NCBI RefSeq assembly: GCF_018812025.1
Contig: NC_063046.1
Span: 30,328-94,327, forward strand
DNA: 64,000 nucleotides
Reading direction: 5' to 3'
Source: Megalobrama amblycephala
Taxonomy: Eukaryota; Chordata; Actinopteri; Cypriniformes; Xenocyprididae
Of this stretch, positions 10,766-22,965 are shown in pieces; position 1 is the first letter of the stretch, and each line of letters starts with the position of its first letter. Made by a program: the position numbers and the translations under genes. The notes below the pieces were generated by a model, which was not told the DNA's origin, made no database searches, and saw only the letters and a program-made list of their open reading frames with translations.

Positions 10766-12528
10766 ATGGCAGAAGCCAGAATTATCTCAGGATGAGTTCA
10801 TGTGTTCCAGTGTGTCTGGATCTCCTGAAGGATCCAGTGACCTACTTCACTGTGGACACAGTTACTGTAAGATCTGTATTACAGGCTGCTGGGATCAGGA
10901 GGATGAGAATGAGAGTCTACAGCTGTCCTCAGTGCACACAGACCTTCAGTCCAAGACCTGCTTTAGGTAAAAACATCATTCTGGCTGAAATGGTGGAAAA
11001 ACTGAAGAAGATTAAACTTCCTGCTGACTGTTACGCTGGAGCTGGAGATGTGCAGTGTGACGTCTGTACTGGCAGAAAACACAAAGCCTTCAAGTCCTGT
11101 CTGGTGTGTCTGAACTCTTACTGTCAGAATCACCTTGAACAACATGAGAGTTTGTTTAAAGGAAAGAGACACAATCTGACTGAAGCCACTGGACGACTGC
11201 AGGAGATGATCTGCCCAGAAACTCGACAAGATCCTTGAGGTTTTCTGCCGCACTGATCAAGAAGTGTATATGTCTGCTGTGTACGATGGATGAACATAAA
11301 AACCACGACACTGTATCAGCTGCAGCACAGAGGACAGAGAAACAGGTTATGAACTTAAAGAGGTCCCATTATGCTCATTTAGAGGTTTATAATTTTGTTT
11401 ATGGCGTCAACTAGAATATATTTACATCATTTAATGTCTGTTTACACTCTCTGTCTGAACACTATTTTAGTTTCAGTTTCTTTAAAACCTGCCTTCCAAA
11501 AATCACAGTCCGCTCTGATTGGTCAGCTGGTCCGAGTCTGTTTTTGATTGGTCTACTGCTTAGAGTGTGCATCAGAATCGTAACGCCCTTTACCATAACT
11601 GGGCGATGGGGAGATGGAGGGATGCTGGAAGAATTGTCGCTGGAACGACACAATGACTGCTGCTGGTATATGTCTGTAATGATGATTGACAGGACTGAAT
11701 GATTAGGCTTCTTAATAGGACCCCTTTAAATTTCACATTCATCATTTACTCATGTTATTCCAAACTGGAGTGACTTTCTTTTTTCTGAGAAACACAAAAG
11801 AAGGTATTTTAAGGAATGTCTCATTTGTCCATTTATTGAAAGTCAGTAGGGTCCAAAAGTTTCAATCTTCAAAAAAGGACATTAAATGAAATCCATACAA
11901 CTCCAAGGGGGGTAATCTAATGCTGTGTCCCAATTTGACTACTTACACTGTGCCCTAAAAATTGGTACTGTTTTTCATGAAGAAAAAAAAAAGTACAAAC
12001 TTCTGAATAGCAGAAGAGTACGCAAGCTTTTGTCATAATATCTCTATCACTTAGTTACACACATCTTGTCACAGTTAACGTTCTCCATATTCAATTTAAT
12101 TTTATTTCCTACCGTTTCAGGGAGAAATGTAGTAGCAGGTTGATCTGCCAGCAGTGGGTCTTTGACGAGTTGATTCTCCTCATGTGTTTGCATAATGATG
12201 CATTTAAAAGTTAATGGCAAACGTATCATTACAAAAGTTCACAATGCTGTTGCAGATGAAAAATAATGTGGATAACATTGAATAAAGATCTTTTTGTCAG
12301 GTTATATACTGATTATTATTCACTCAAACATATTTATCTAAATCTTTCTACTTAACCATCAGACTCGTCCATCCACCATGTTTGTAGTTTTTTAACACTT
12401 TTTATTCAAGTTTTTTAGTTATAATCAAATCCACATTAATTGCACAGTGGGTTGTGGTCAATATTATCCGTTAGAGTGTGCGCCGATCTTCACTTCGAAC
12501 TCTAAACAGTAATAGTAGATCATCCGGG

Positions 12529-12900
12529 TATCTTTGGAATAATCATACTATGATTTGGGACACAGAATTCTAATTTTCAATATTATCTAAATTACAAGTG
12601 TGAAACACTCCTTTACACAGGGTTAAAAGCTGTGTTTAGAACGACGATATCCCAGGGTTAAGCACAGTGCGAAAAACCCTATAGTATGCAAATTAAGTCA
12701 CAACATATGTCTTCTGAAGAGATAGGAAAAATCAAATATGATTATATTATAAACTAATAGTAGACCACCTGAGTATCTTTGGAATAATCATACTATGATT
12801 TGGGACACAGTAATTCTAATTTGTGAATATTATTTAGGACAGATATTATGCAAATTGAGATGCAGCATGAGTCTTCTGAAGTGATAGGAAAAATCAAATA
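12529..12900 (+). repeat. Tandem duplication in intron 1 of copy A
   Basis: The block 'gtatctttggaataatcatactatgatttgggacacag' occurs at 12530 and again at about 12771 within the same intron, while copies B (30450) and C (56390) have it once. This indicates a local duplication of about 240 bp in copy A. Confidence 0.65.
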
Positions 12901-14764
12901 TGTTTGCATGTTTAGTCATGTGAAAGCAATGAGCCAGTGAGGTTTGATGTTATTGACGTGTCACCATATTTGATTTGGGCTCTAGAAACAAAGACATTAT
13001 TCAGAATATCTTCTTTTGTGTTCTGCAAGAGAAAATCATACAAGTTGATACTTGATGATTTATGTTTCTCCTGTCATTGGTTTGTCCTTTAGCACCAGCT
13101 GAAGGAGACGCAGAGGTGTTTCCAGCAGAGGATCCAGCAGAGAGAGAAAGATCTTCAGCAGCTGAGAGAGGTTGTGGAGTCTCATAAGGTGAGTCTGGAG
13201 AAGAAGAGAAGTTTGAGAAGTCTCAGTCAGACTCACTGAAGCCACTGTGTGATTGTGATGTGTGTCCTAACAGCGCTCTGCACAGACAGCAGTGGAGGAC
13301 AGTGAGAGGATCTTCACTGAGCTCATCCTCTCCATTGAGAGAAGCCGCTCTGAGGCCACACAGCGGATCAGAGATCAGGAAAAGACTGCAGTGAGTCGAG
13401 CTGAAGGACGACTGGAGCGACTGGAGCAGGAGATCAATGATCTGAGGAGGAGAGACGCTGAGCTGGAGCAGCTTTCACACACACAGGATCACATCCATTT
13501 CCTGCAGGTAACAGAGATCTAGAAGAACAGGATCATAGTGGACTTGAGCAAGAGACTCACAGAGAAACATTTCATGAGAGCAGAATGAGCCATTGACTGA
13601 AGTGTTGATCTGTGTGTTCGGTTATTATATAATCATCAGTCAGACTCTCATCTGATCTTCTTCTTTTCAAAGAGACGCACTTACAAATGCAGTTCAGCTC
13701 TGGAAATCAATTAGGAAAACTTTTTCAGATATATTGAACTTCCAGACGACAAAAGTTCAAAACTTCACTAATATTTAAATATTTAGTCCTCAAACAGGAA
13801 GTGAGGCTGTATATTACCTCTGCTTCAGTGTATTTAAACCACAAAACCTGGTCCTAAGTGTCTTTGTGAATTTCAGAGCCACTAACTGATCAAAAGTTAT
13901 AAATAATCATCAATCTACTCGTTGATTTTGAGCAGCTTTTCCTGATCAAATCTACTCAACCCTGTCATGCGACTCCATTGATGCACTTGATTTATTACAT
14001 TTATGTTGATTTCTGTTTTCTGTAGAGTTTCCAGTCTCTCTCAGCTCCTCCTGAATCTACAGACGTAAATGACGATCCCTTCAGTTCTCTCTCCTCTTTT
14101 GATGTTGTGAGAGAATCTGTCCATCAGCTGAGAGACAAACTGGAGGATTTCTGCAAAGAGGAGCTGAAGAAGATCTCTGACAGAGGTAAAGTCCTGGAGA
14201 TTCATCTGCTCTCAGAAATGATCCTCCATCATCTCATATCATGTAGAAGATCATATTAGAAATGTCTTAGGAACGGATGCAGGAATCATTTTCTCTTGAC
14301 ATGATAATCACACTCTTCATGTCTGTTGATTTCCACAGTCACTTTCACCAACATTGTTCCCAGAACCAGGAACGACTTCCTACAATGTAAGTCACTAAGA
14401 AAACAAGCAGAAAAACTCACTGAGTGTGTTCATGTTCTTCCTGTAGAAGGAGAAAGAAAACATGACAGAAGAGTTTTGAGTTTTCATGTAAATGAGTGTT
14501 TCTTAACGGGTCGTTCAGAGAACATCAGGGGTCACTGGAAGCAACATCTTCAAAAGTTGTTGAGGAGTTCTTAAGTTTGTTTAAGTTTAAGATTCACGAG
14601 ATGAAACTTGTAATTTCTTGCAAAAAATTTTTTGGTAACAATTTTCTGTATAATGCATTATAAAGGTGTATATATAATGTAAAGGTATTTTATGTTGTGA
14701 CGGAACGGCTGCCTCTCCATTATTATCAGCATCACCCCGTCCTTTAAATTGCTGCCCTTCACCA

Positions 14765-15353
14765 GGGGTGCTTCTCAATATCCCTCCTAGTTTCCTCGCT
14801 CCTCCGTCCTCCGTCCTATGACCCGGAAACCAATCGAGCTCAGCCATCTTGAAGGAAATCTCAATTCTCTAATTGCACCACGAGGAGGCGAGGATCGATG
14901 AGTGGGGAGGCTTCCTGAGGAGTCATGAGCGAGGATACACAGGTGTATCCTTTGTGGAAGTCTTTCTCGTCAAGAAACCTGATGCACACATAAATACTCC
15001 TCCCCCTTCATATCTGTCACAATACTTTAAATGTATGCTTTAATGTATGCAGTTTAAATAAACTTAACATCTCACATATTTCAACTAGGCATCTTTCTTT
15101 ATGAATATTTATTATATTTTTTTAAAATAACCAAACTTTAACATGTGGGTAGATCCCTCTAGTGCAGCTGATGACGCTTTTAAGTGACGCTAAAGGGAGC
15201 GAGGATATATCATTTCACTTAATTCAATTCCTCCGTCCTCGCTTCTTTTCCTTGTCTCCTTCCCTCGCATCCTGAAGGGGTGGAGCTAAGACGCGAGGAA
15301 AGGAAGTGAGGAAAGGAAATGAGGATACACAAATAAGAATTGAGAAGCACCCC
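14765..15353. mobile_element. MITE in intron 5 of copy A
   Basis: A 589-bp insert is bounded by GGGGTGCTTCTCAAT and its exact reverse complement ATTGAGAAGCACCCC. The interior is rich in 'gaggaaaggaagtgagg' and its complement 'cctcgctcctccgtcc', so it can form a long hairpin. No coding capacity. The superfamily is uncertain, possibly hAT-like. Confidence 0.7.
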
Positions 15354-16106
15354 AGGGTAATAATGATAATGATTTTCACAATGTATCAGACAGATTGATA
15401 ATTCCTGATTCTGATGTGTTTTATCTCCATCAGATTCCCATCAGCTCAATCTGGATCTGAACACAGTGAATAAATTCCTCCTTCTGTCTGAGAGGAACAG
15501 AGTGATTACCAACACTTACCCAAAGATTCAGTCGTATCCTGATCATCCAGACAGATTTGATTATGCTCAGGTGTTGTGTAGAGAGAGTGTGTGTGGACGC
15601 TGTTACTGGGAGATTGAGTGGAGTGGTGAACGTGTGTTTATATCAGTGTCATATAAAAGCATCAGTAGGAAGGGATTGTGTAATGAGTGTTTGTTTGGAT
15701 CTAATGATCAGTCCTGGAGTTTGATCTGCTCTTTCTCCAGTTACTCATTCATACACAATAACATACAGACTGAACTCCCAGTAAAGTCCATCATCAGGAG
15801 AATAGGAGTGTATGTGGATCACAGTGCAGGAACTCTGTCCTTCTACAGCGTCTCTGGAGACACAATGAGCCTCATCCACACAGTCCAGACCACATTCACT
15901 CAACCGCTCTATCCTGGGTTTAGTGTTTGGTCTCGATCATCAGTGAAACTGTGTTAATGAATCTGAATAGACTGTAGAGAGATTCTACCCATAATGCTTT
16001 GAGCTCATGATGAATCAGTAACAGTGAGATGTTATAGAGTCTCTTATTTTCTCTTCATTACATTAATACTACAGATGAACTTCTGTCAGTGAAATAACAT
16101 GTCAGA

Positions 16107-16112
16107 ATAAAT
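16107..16112 (+). terminator. Poly(A) signal, finTRIM copy A
   Basis: AATAAA about 150 bp after the stop codon, in a 3'UTR conserved with copy B. Confidence 0.6.
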
Positions 16113-16145
16113 GTGTGTAATCAATCCTCATATAGACAGTGAGAT

Positions 16146-16149
<4 letters not shown>

Positions 16150-16178
<29 letters not shown>
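16150..16178. repeat. (TG)n microsatellite
   Basis: About 14 dinucleotide units in the 3' flank of copy A. Copy B has a short TG run at the same place (42846-42856). Confidence 0.9.
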
Positions 16179-16179
16179 A

Positions 16180-17535
16180 GGATGAGAGACGCTGTGTATC
16201 TGTGCTTTTCCTTCCAAGTCTTTTGTGTTGATGGAAATCAGTCATTCAGTTCTTATAGTAGTTTCACATAAATGATTTTTATTATTACTATTAAAATGAC
16301 TTTTCAATTGAAATGATCACACACAGGATTCATTAAATGTGTTATTCAATAAAATAATTTGTTCTTTAGAACAAAGATGTCTGATGAAGATGATGAAGTG
16401 TAATGTTTCAATAGAGGATGTCAAACACTCTCATGAGCTTATTCTGCATCGAGCAGCATGTTCATAGACGAGTGACCCATGTGACCTACACGATGATGAC
16501 CTTTGAACCTTCCTGAAAGATAAGCCAATCTCACTTGATTATGACCTCTGTCAGTACCTAAAAAAAATTTCATTTCTGTGTTTGATCTGTTGTATTTGTC
16601 CTACTGTTTGTAATTTACTTATTTTTAATAACAGAAATTAAATATATGCAGTAATTGTTATTGTTATGAATTAAAGTGTCTTATATCTTGAAATAAGATT
16701 TTGGTCATATCGCCGACCGCAAAATGACAAATCATATGAACTCTGCTTTATTAAGTCATACACTGTTTTAACATGTATTTTTAACTCTTTCCCACATACT
16801 CACTGAGTAGGAACTTAATTTCAATAAGTACTTATTTAACAAATGCTAAAAGTGTAGTTACTACATAGTTTGAAAGTGTGAAGTATGAATGGGACTTGGA
16901 AATCAGCCACCATGTTGATGTTATCATTAGCGCAACAACTTAAAAGATATGAATTACAGGTTTAATTAAACTAAAACTAAACATTAACACAAGAAATCAA
17001 AAGTTTTTACAAAGTGGTACAAACTTCAGGAATAAATCAACTCATTCAAGAATGCCAACAAAAAGTAAATACAGTTCCTCCTAGCTCACTCACACTCAGG
17101 CTAGCAAAATGCTGTGTCGATGACTCCAACATAAATAAAACACCACAAATGTACAAAAATATAACAAAACTGACCAAGATGAGACCCAGGCAAAGCTGAG
17201 AGTTAAAACTATAACAAAAACAGCAGTCATGTCACTTATGTACATTAAGCTCCAATTTAAATCACTGGAAACCCCTGGATGTGCAGAGAGATTAACCTTG
17301 CTGAAATACACACGGTCGCTCTCCATGCAGGATTGCTGCTACTTGGATGCCGATGACTGAAAGCTGCCTAACAGCCAGTGCACTGCAAACGGAAGGATAC
17401 ACCAACCACTATCCCTCATTCGTTATGCTGAACATCAACAAAGGGACAGTACCAAGAATGATCCATCCCACGCAGCCAAACACTTCCCTTTTTATATTCC
17501 CAACGCGGACACTGATAGGTTCATGGGACATTGTA
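16180..17535. other. Unassigned intergenic sequence
   Basis: Short chance frames only (for example 17014-17199 +). No repeat family was named with confidence. Confidence 0.35.
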
Positions 17536-17770
17536 GACGTGGACAAAATTGTTGGTACCCTTGATAAATATGATCAAAGATGACTGTAAAAATAAATCTC
17601 CATTGTTTATCCTTACGATCTTTAATTCATAAAATTAGCAAAAATTGAACCTTTCATTGAAGGAAAATAATTGAAAATGGGGGGAAAATCACATTGTGAA
17701 ATAAATCATTTTCTCCAAAACACGTTGGACACAATTATTGGCAGCCCTCGAGTAAAATATATCTGAAGTA
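17536..17770. mobile_element. Tc1/mariner-like terminal fragment
   Basis: 'gacgtggacaaaattgttgg' followed by 'tacccttgataaatatgatc' resembles Tc1-like inverted repeat ends of fish. A degenerate related phrase ('ttggacacaattattggcag') occurs at about 17726. No transposase is present. Confidence 0.45.
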
Positions 17771-17839
17771 TTTTCCGATTCATATTTAAATTTTTTTAGC
17801 GCACCAGAGTGATCATGAAATTGTCCAGCCATGTTCTCA

Positions 17840-18250
17840 CAGAGTGAAAAAATACATCGCAGAGCAAAGAGGACGCTGACAATGCATCAGACAAGACAGA
17901 TCAGGTTACTTGTGACATGAAACTACAAAGTCTCATATTTAATGTCATTTTTTTACAGAAATTTAAACAGTAAATACAGTTTTTAGGGCTCTTTAATGTG
18001 TCGGACAGGTCGCTGAAGCGCCTCCTCAAGTGGCTCGTGAACCGATCATCTCTTCCAACTAGTTCATTTATAGCATCAAATAAACATGAATGAACTTCAG
18101 GAATGTTGTTTCAACCCTGGAAGGACGTCAGTACACGCCATGCTAATCTACTAACTCCCGACTGCTTTGTCAGACAAAATAGCGGATTTGGAGATATGAT
18201 TGGTTAGATCACCTGTCAATCAAACTGCCTGCAAAGTGTCAATTGGCAAC
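17840..18250. repeat. Dispersed repeat, inverted relative to 23690-24170
   Basis: 'aatacatcgcagagcaaagagga' pairs with 'tcctctttgctccgcgatgtatt' at about 24122. Other matching pieces include 'gatcatctcttccaactagt', 'gcatcaaataaacatgaatga' and a 'tttgtcagacaaaat' block. The same unit is thus present in opposite orientation about 6 kb apart. At 23690-24240 it sits directly upstream of a RecQ-like ORF, so it may be that gene's promoter region copied elsewhere. Confidence 0.55.
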
Positions 18251-18507
18251 TTAAATTTGAAAGAAGAAGTGGTCTTAACTCCATCTCTGCACCATTAAAT
18301 CAGTAATTTCCAGTGGCTCCACAATGACAGCTCTTTGCTGCACACCTTTTAGTGAATTTACTTTGCACTTAAAATTGAACTTAGCTAAATTTTTGAATGC
18401 ACCAGATAGAAGGAAAAGTTTATAGTGGTTCTGTCACAGTTTGTCATCCATGACTTTCACAAACATTTAAATCTGAATGATTAACAGTAGTTGTGTTGCT
18501 AATGTAC

Positions 18508-18699
18508 CTGACTTTCCAGTAGATGCAGGTGCCCTGGGGGCTCCCTTAATTTGTGAAAGCAGGAATTCCTTGTTGTTTTTAAAGTCACTGTTGGCCTCTT
18601 CCAGGTATTTAATGCAGCCCTCAAGGTGTTCAATCTTCTGTTGATCCATCTTAGTCTGTTCTTTTAGTTTGGCCAACTCCAACGTTCCAGTTGGTGTCA
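18508..18699 (-). CDS. Isolated coiled-coil exon, unknown gene
   Basis: Minus strand: a 192-nt exon begins after a GCAG acceptor and ends at a GTACAT donor, with phase 1 at both ends. The 64-codon peptide contains LAKLKEQTKMDQQKIEHLEG and continues with IKYLEEANSDFKNN, a clear amphipathic heptad pattern. It is a well-formed cassette-type exon, but I could not find neighbouring exons. It may be a captured exon of a coiled-coil protein or part of a transposon-borne gene. Confidence 0.45.
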
Positions 18700-19905
18700 C
18701 TGCACATTAAATGAACAAATGTTTTGGTATATATACTCTCTCATCCCAAGAATGTCCCTTGCTCAGAGCCTAGCAATGTTGTCAATCATTAAGTTGTAAA
18801 TAAATTTGAATTTCTTAAACAGAAAGATCCTTCCACTTCATAAGACCTCAGTGTATCAGATAAAGTTGAAAGGATTATTTTGGTGTTGCATGTATCTGCT
18901 TTTTAAACCTTCCACTGCTTGACTTTTCAACGGAAACTAAATTTCTCCAATTGTGTTGCGCTGAAGAAAGCAAGTCACCGACAGCTTGGATGGCCTGGGG
19001 TGAGTCATTTATCAGCAAATTTTCATTTTTAGGTGGGCTATTCCTTTAAAAGAGAGTGCATCAATTTAAATGCATGTTGCAAAATAAAAGCCAAGCACTT
19101 GCAAAAGAAACTGAGACAGAAATATATTATATCTATAAAACAGTGGGATAGGCAGAATTTTATTTTTGTCCGGACCTGTGTAAAAGTGAGCGGGCACTTT
19201 CACGTAGGGTCCTATTGCCTACGTATTTCTTATAGCCAAAAGCAAACTAACAGATTCAATATCAGTAGTGGCTCCTGGCCATAAATTTAGGTAGGTCAGA
19301 TTCTGTCTCTTAGCACTAGTTTATGATAAATATTTTGTAAGCTTTATATCCTAATCGCTGAACACGTCAGACACAATTTTGGCAGAATTCTAATGTCCTT
19401 ACGTTGTTCAGCCCTAGGGTGGTGCTCTAATGATGATTGACAGACTAGTACACACGACAAACGCATAGAATGCCATCTTAGAATTGCCTTAATGTAGTAT
19501 TTATTGCATATGAATGTTGTTTTAGAATATTACAAGTTCCAGCGAGGAAAACAAGTCATGTATTTTCTCAGAACAAATACAACAGAACTACTGTATAAAG
19601 GCTATTCCCATGAGCACATTTAAATGAAAGGATTTATACTTTCATTAATCTGATACGCAACTCCACATAGGAAGAATAGATATGCCAACTAGTTACTAAC
19701 CTAATGCAACCACATAGGCCCAGCTTAAGCGGACTGATATCGTCTGGGTCTGGAGCAAGGTTAAGGCCTTTGTGAGGTAACGTGAAAATAAGCGGGAAAG
19801 CCAGAAATCTGCCCCAATAGAGTATATGCGTTACTTATTTACGCATTCTGTAAACCATAGTACTTTGCTTCAGGTTCTAGACTGTGTGCTCTAGTCTACG
19901 CTGAC
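18700..19905. other. Unassigned sequence
   Basis: No domain or repeat recognised. Confidence 0.35.
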
Positions 19906-20025
19906 ATGGCGCTGTTTTACACACAAAGCCTTCAGGAGCTACCAAAGATAAGAATATCTGATGTCCATCGAATATGCTCGTTAACATCCAAAACGCCGGC
20001 CACCAAAATGGACAAGAGTTTCAAG
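19906..20025 (+). CDS. Possible first exon of a transposon-associated gene
   Basis: ATG 19906 opens a 40-codon frame, MALFYTQSLQELPKIR onward, ending in MDKSFK at a GTATAT donor. The start resembles N-termini I recall from multicopy fish genes with YqaJ/SWIM-type domains, but no later exon could be assigned. Weak: one exon, by memory of similarity. Confidence 0.3.
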
Positions 20026-22147
20026 GTATATGTTTCCTCATACCTAATGGATTACAAGGGTATGTAACCTAGTGGAATGGAAATGCTGTACAATATGCCA
20101 CTAGTTAGCTAACATAACCTACTTAGTATTTTTAATGGATGTATGGATCTACATAATCACAATAACACGTTGTGAATTTTTTCACCAGTATCAAATAAAG
20201 ACAGGCTGACTGGTGATGTTAGCATCAGGGCAGCCTATCACAAGTCTATGAGAAAAAACGAGAAGCTACATGGCCTGAGAGTAACGTTAGGAATGGTGTG
20301 GGTGTTCTATGCCAGTTCAGGGACAGTTTTTATTAAATACTGAGACGAGCACCGGCACTTGAAGGCCAAGTGGAACTTCAAGGATAACGTGAAGTTGCAC
20401 AAACCAGCTGAGATCCCGTCCTCTGCTGCTCGCGCAGCCTCCACAGAGGTGACGTCTGCACCAAGATTGATGAGTAGGGCCTGTCTTATTCTCGGAAGCT
20501 GCAAAAGTACTGTGACAATGGGATGCCCTGACTTGAGAGATGTGGACCGCCTGCCTAGGGGGATGCCCAAGGATAAAGTTATCACTGCCCTTGCCTTGCT
20601 CAGCTGCATTGGCATGATACAAAACAGGGTTTATGTCTCCCTCTAGAAGCTGGCAGAGTTAGAGTGTGGCTGTCTCGTTATGCAGAGGCATCTACAGAAG
20701 TTGCAGGTACTCTGCAGGCTGCTCCTCCTGCAATCACCAGTTTCTATAAGAGTGTGCCGTACAAATTGCTGCTGTCCCCAGCACACCTGCCCGGCCATGT
20801 CCACCTGCCCAGGAGAAAAGTCATGAAGCAAGGCATGAAGCACTGGAAGAGGAGGAGCAGGAGGAAGTTTAAGATCACATTGTTCAAAGAATTTAACTCA
20901 CCTCTGTGCCTGCCAGCTCAGATAGTAGATGGACCAACCTAGAGGTCACCTAAATCGATTTGAGCCCGGCTTTGAGCCACGTCCGGGCTTACAAGGGATA
21001 TGTCAGACATTGCCAGGAGAAATCTGTCTGTGCGCACATTTCGTGCATTCCAAAGTGCCTGATGCAGGAACATTGAATCAGGCTTTTTTTTTTTTTTTTT
21101 TTTTACTTGTTTTTAGTTTGTAGATTTTAGATTCCATTTTTTTTTTTGCAGTGGTTGCTGCCCCTATATGAAATGAGTGGCTGGAGAAATTAGTCAGCCG
21201 GGATGCCAGATTGAATGTGAATTAATTTGAGGTGTCTTTGAAACCAAAAGCATGGGACAGATGTGGATATAGCCCCCTCTAGTGGATGACTAAAGATTTG
21301 CTAGTAAAATCTCTCACTTGAAGCTGTTTTACTTGAGTGTATGCTTTTGAATTAACAGGTGCTTGCGCCCCCCTTAACGGGTGCTGCTGCGCCCCAAAAC
21401 CCCTGGTGTAGGTAATCACGAGATAATTGGTGTTCTTAAGCAAGTCAAAGCATATTAAATGGATGACCTCTTGCAGTCAGCTCGCATCATGGTGCAAAAC
21501 AGCTGACTATGATGGTGAGAGATCTTGGCTAGAAGTTAGTTTTAAGGTAATGTTATTATTACTACACATTTTTAATGTGTAATAAACCTTGCCAGGAGAG
21601 TATATATATCGGGAGGATGACATAACAAGGGAAACATATTTTCCAAACCCCAACGGAGTGTTTCAGACAGATATAATGTCACCGAGGGTCATTTGCTTAT
21701 GTGAACTATTAAAGAACACACCACTGCCATGACACCAAACTCTGGGATTTTTCCTCAATGCCACATTGCACTTTATCAGCCCAGAGGGAATGTTAGCCAT
21801 TCAGGTAACACATTCCAGTTCATGTTGGAGCCGATAGCTTTGTAAAGGCAGAGCTTCATGTGTGCTTTGGTCCAAGTTTTAGTCTTGGCTTCTTGAACCT
21901 GATAAATAAATATTTAATCTTCTAATTAAAACAAAATTAGAACAGTGCATGATTATGATTCAGGAAGCGTTATAGGTCATAAATCAGATTGGGATTGCAA
22001 CAGTCAAAATAATTTGGTCCAGTTCCATCTAATTGAAGATCATATTCATCACACCAGTATGGGATGGTTTGTTGGGATTACAAATATAATTAGAAATGAC
22101 AAACATGAGGAATATGGTGAACAGTTATATATATATGTATTTCTGTT
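20026..22147. other. Unassigned sequence with poly-T runs
   Basis: Overlapping open frames on both strands at 20307-20942 have no recognisable domain. Poly-T runs lie near 21086-21103 and 21139-21149. The repeat partner of 2622-2739 lies at 21707-21819. Confidence 0.3.
21707..21819 (+). repeat. Second copy of the 2622-2739 segment
   Basis: It shares 'tattaaagaacacaccactg', 'cctcaatgccacattgca' and 'tatcagcccagagggaa' with 2622-2739 in the same orientation, including the GT following 'cagg'. Confidence 0.55.
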
Positions 22148-22965
22148 TATTTATTTGATAGGGACAATGCATGTTATTGAACATTTAGTCATACAAAATG
22201 TAAACAAGCCAGATTATAGCAACATTGGTAATTTATATCTGCAGTCCCTAGGCAGATACATACATAGGCATAGATACAAAAAAAACGAATACCCTAACAC
22301 ATTTTTACAATTTCTAAGTAAAATGTTTACACAACTGATTTGTCATAAGCAACTTTTTAAGATGAATTTTAAAGGTATGATAAGTAGAACCTTGTCTTAT
22401 GGACTTCGGTAAGCTATTCCAATATTTACTCCATATTACAGACAATACTTTTTGTCCAAAGGATGTTCGCCTATATGGCACCTCGCAGTCTCCTCTCATG
22501 ATAGACCTAGTACCAGTTCTACAATCTGTCCTCTGTTTTATAAATTCATTTAATGGAGATGGAGCCAGCCAATACCAGACCTTATAAATAGAGCAAGCAT
22601 ATTTAAAGCTCTTAACATTTTCAAAGCTCAATAGATTTTTTTTTACAATAATGAAATGACAAGACTTTTATCGCCTTCTTATACAATGATTCTGTTGTCT
22701 TTAAAGTTGTGCCACCTATAAATAACCAACTATTAAAACAATACTTTGTGTAAAAAAATCTGTCAAAAATGTACTTAAAATTCTTTAAATTAAACTTAAC
22801 AATATTAGACAGTTTTTTCACATTATTTTTAAAAGTTAAAGTAGAATCCAAAGTCACCTCAAGATATGTAAACTCTAACAATATCAAGCTCCTGCCCTCT
22901 CAGGAATACCTTTGAATGTGTCATCTCTAGTGGTTGTTTTGCAAACATCATACACACAGGTTTTG
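22148..22965 (-). mobile_element. 5'-truncated LINE, 3' part of ORF2
   Basis: Read on the minus strand, fragments in more than one frame give PVCMMFAKQPLEMTHSK, YLEVTLDSTLTFKNNVKK, then CEVPYRRTSFGQKVLSV and KYWNSLPKSIRQGS. These are the C-terminal reverse transcriptase/thumb blocks of a non-LTR retrotransposon of the Rex/L2-like type. The 3' end is a 'ccctatcaaataaataaa' tail near 22148. Frameshifts make it inactive. The right edge at about 22965 looks like the 5' truncation point. Confidence 0.7.

Larger units (their letters stand above)
10766..15957 (+). pseudogene. ftr: finTRIM copy A, broken RING/B-box exon
   Basis: Exons by homology to copies B and C are 10766-11345, 13093-13188, 13274-13507, 14026-14185, 14339-14386 and 15434-15957. 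Exons 2-6 have the family lengths (96, 234, 160, 48 and 524 nt), consensus splice sites and open frames: coiled coil in exons 2-3 and B30.2 (PRY-SPRY) in exon 6, ending TAA. Exon 1 is 580 nt instead of 573. Its seven extra bases are scattered through the RING and B-boxes, and the frame stops after nine codons at TGA 10793-10795. The exon 1 donor also reads GTTATG instead of GTATGA. As written it cannot make a TRIM protein; a downstream start could at most give a coiled coil-B30.2 fragment. Sequence error in exon 1 is the main alternative. Confidence 0.85.

Noticed and set aside
10963..11253. Minus-strand frames opposite finTRIM exon 1 (also 28667-29008 and 55675-56016)
   Set aside because: These are antisense shadows of the conserved B-box exon, present in all three copies because the exon itself is conserved.
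13292..13522. Frame starting [11 protein letters not shown] as a separate small gene
   Set aside because: It is exon 3 of finTRIM read past its splice donor; the same appears at 32945 and 57427.
20307..20646. Overlapping open frames on both strands
   Set aside because: Three mutually overlapping frames without any recognisable domain; I could not choose a real one.
21945..22412. 155-aa plus-strand frame
   Set aside because: It overlaps the antisense 3' end of a LINE and has no domain; probably chance.
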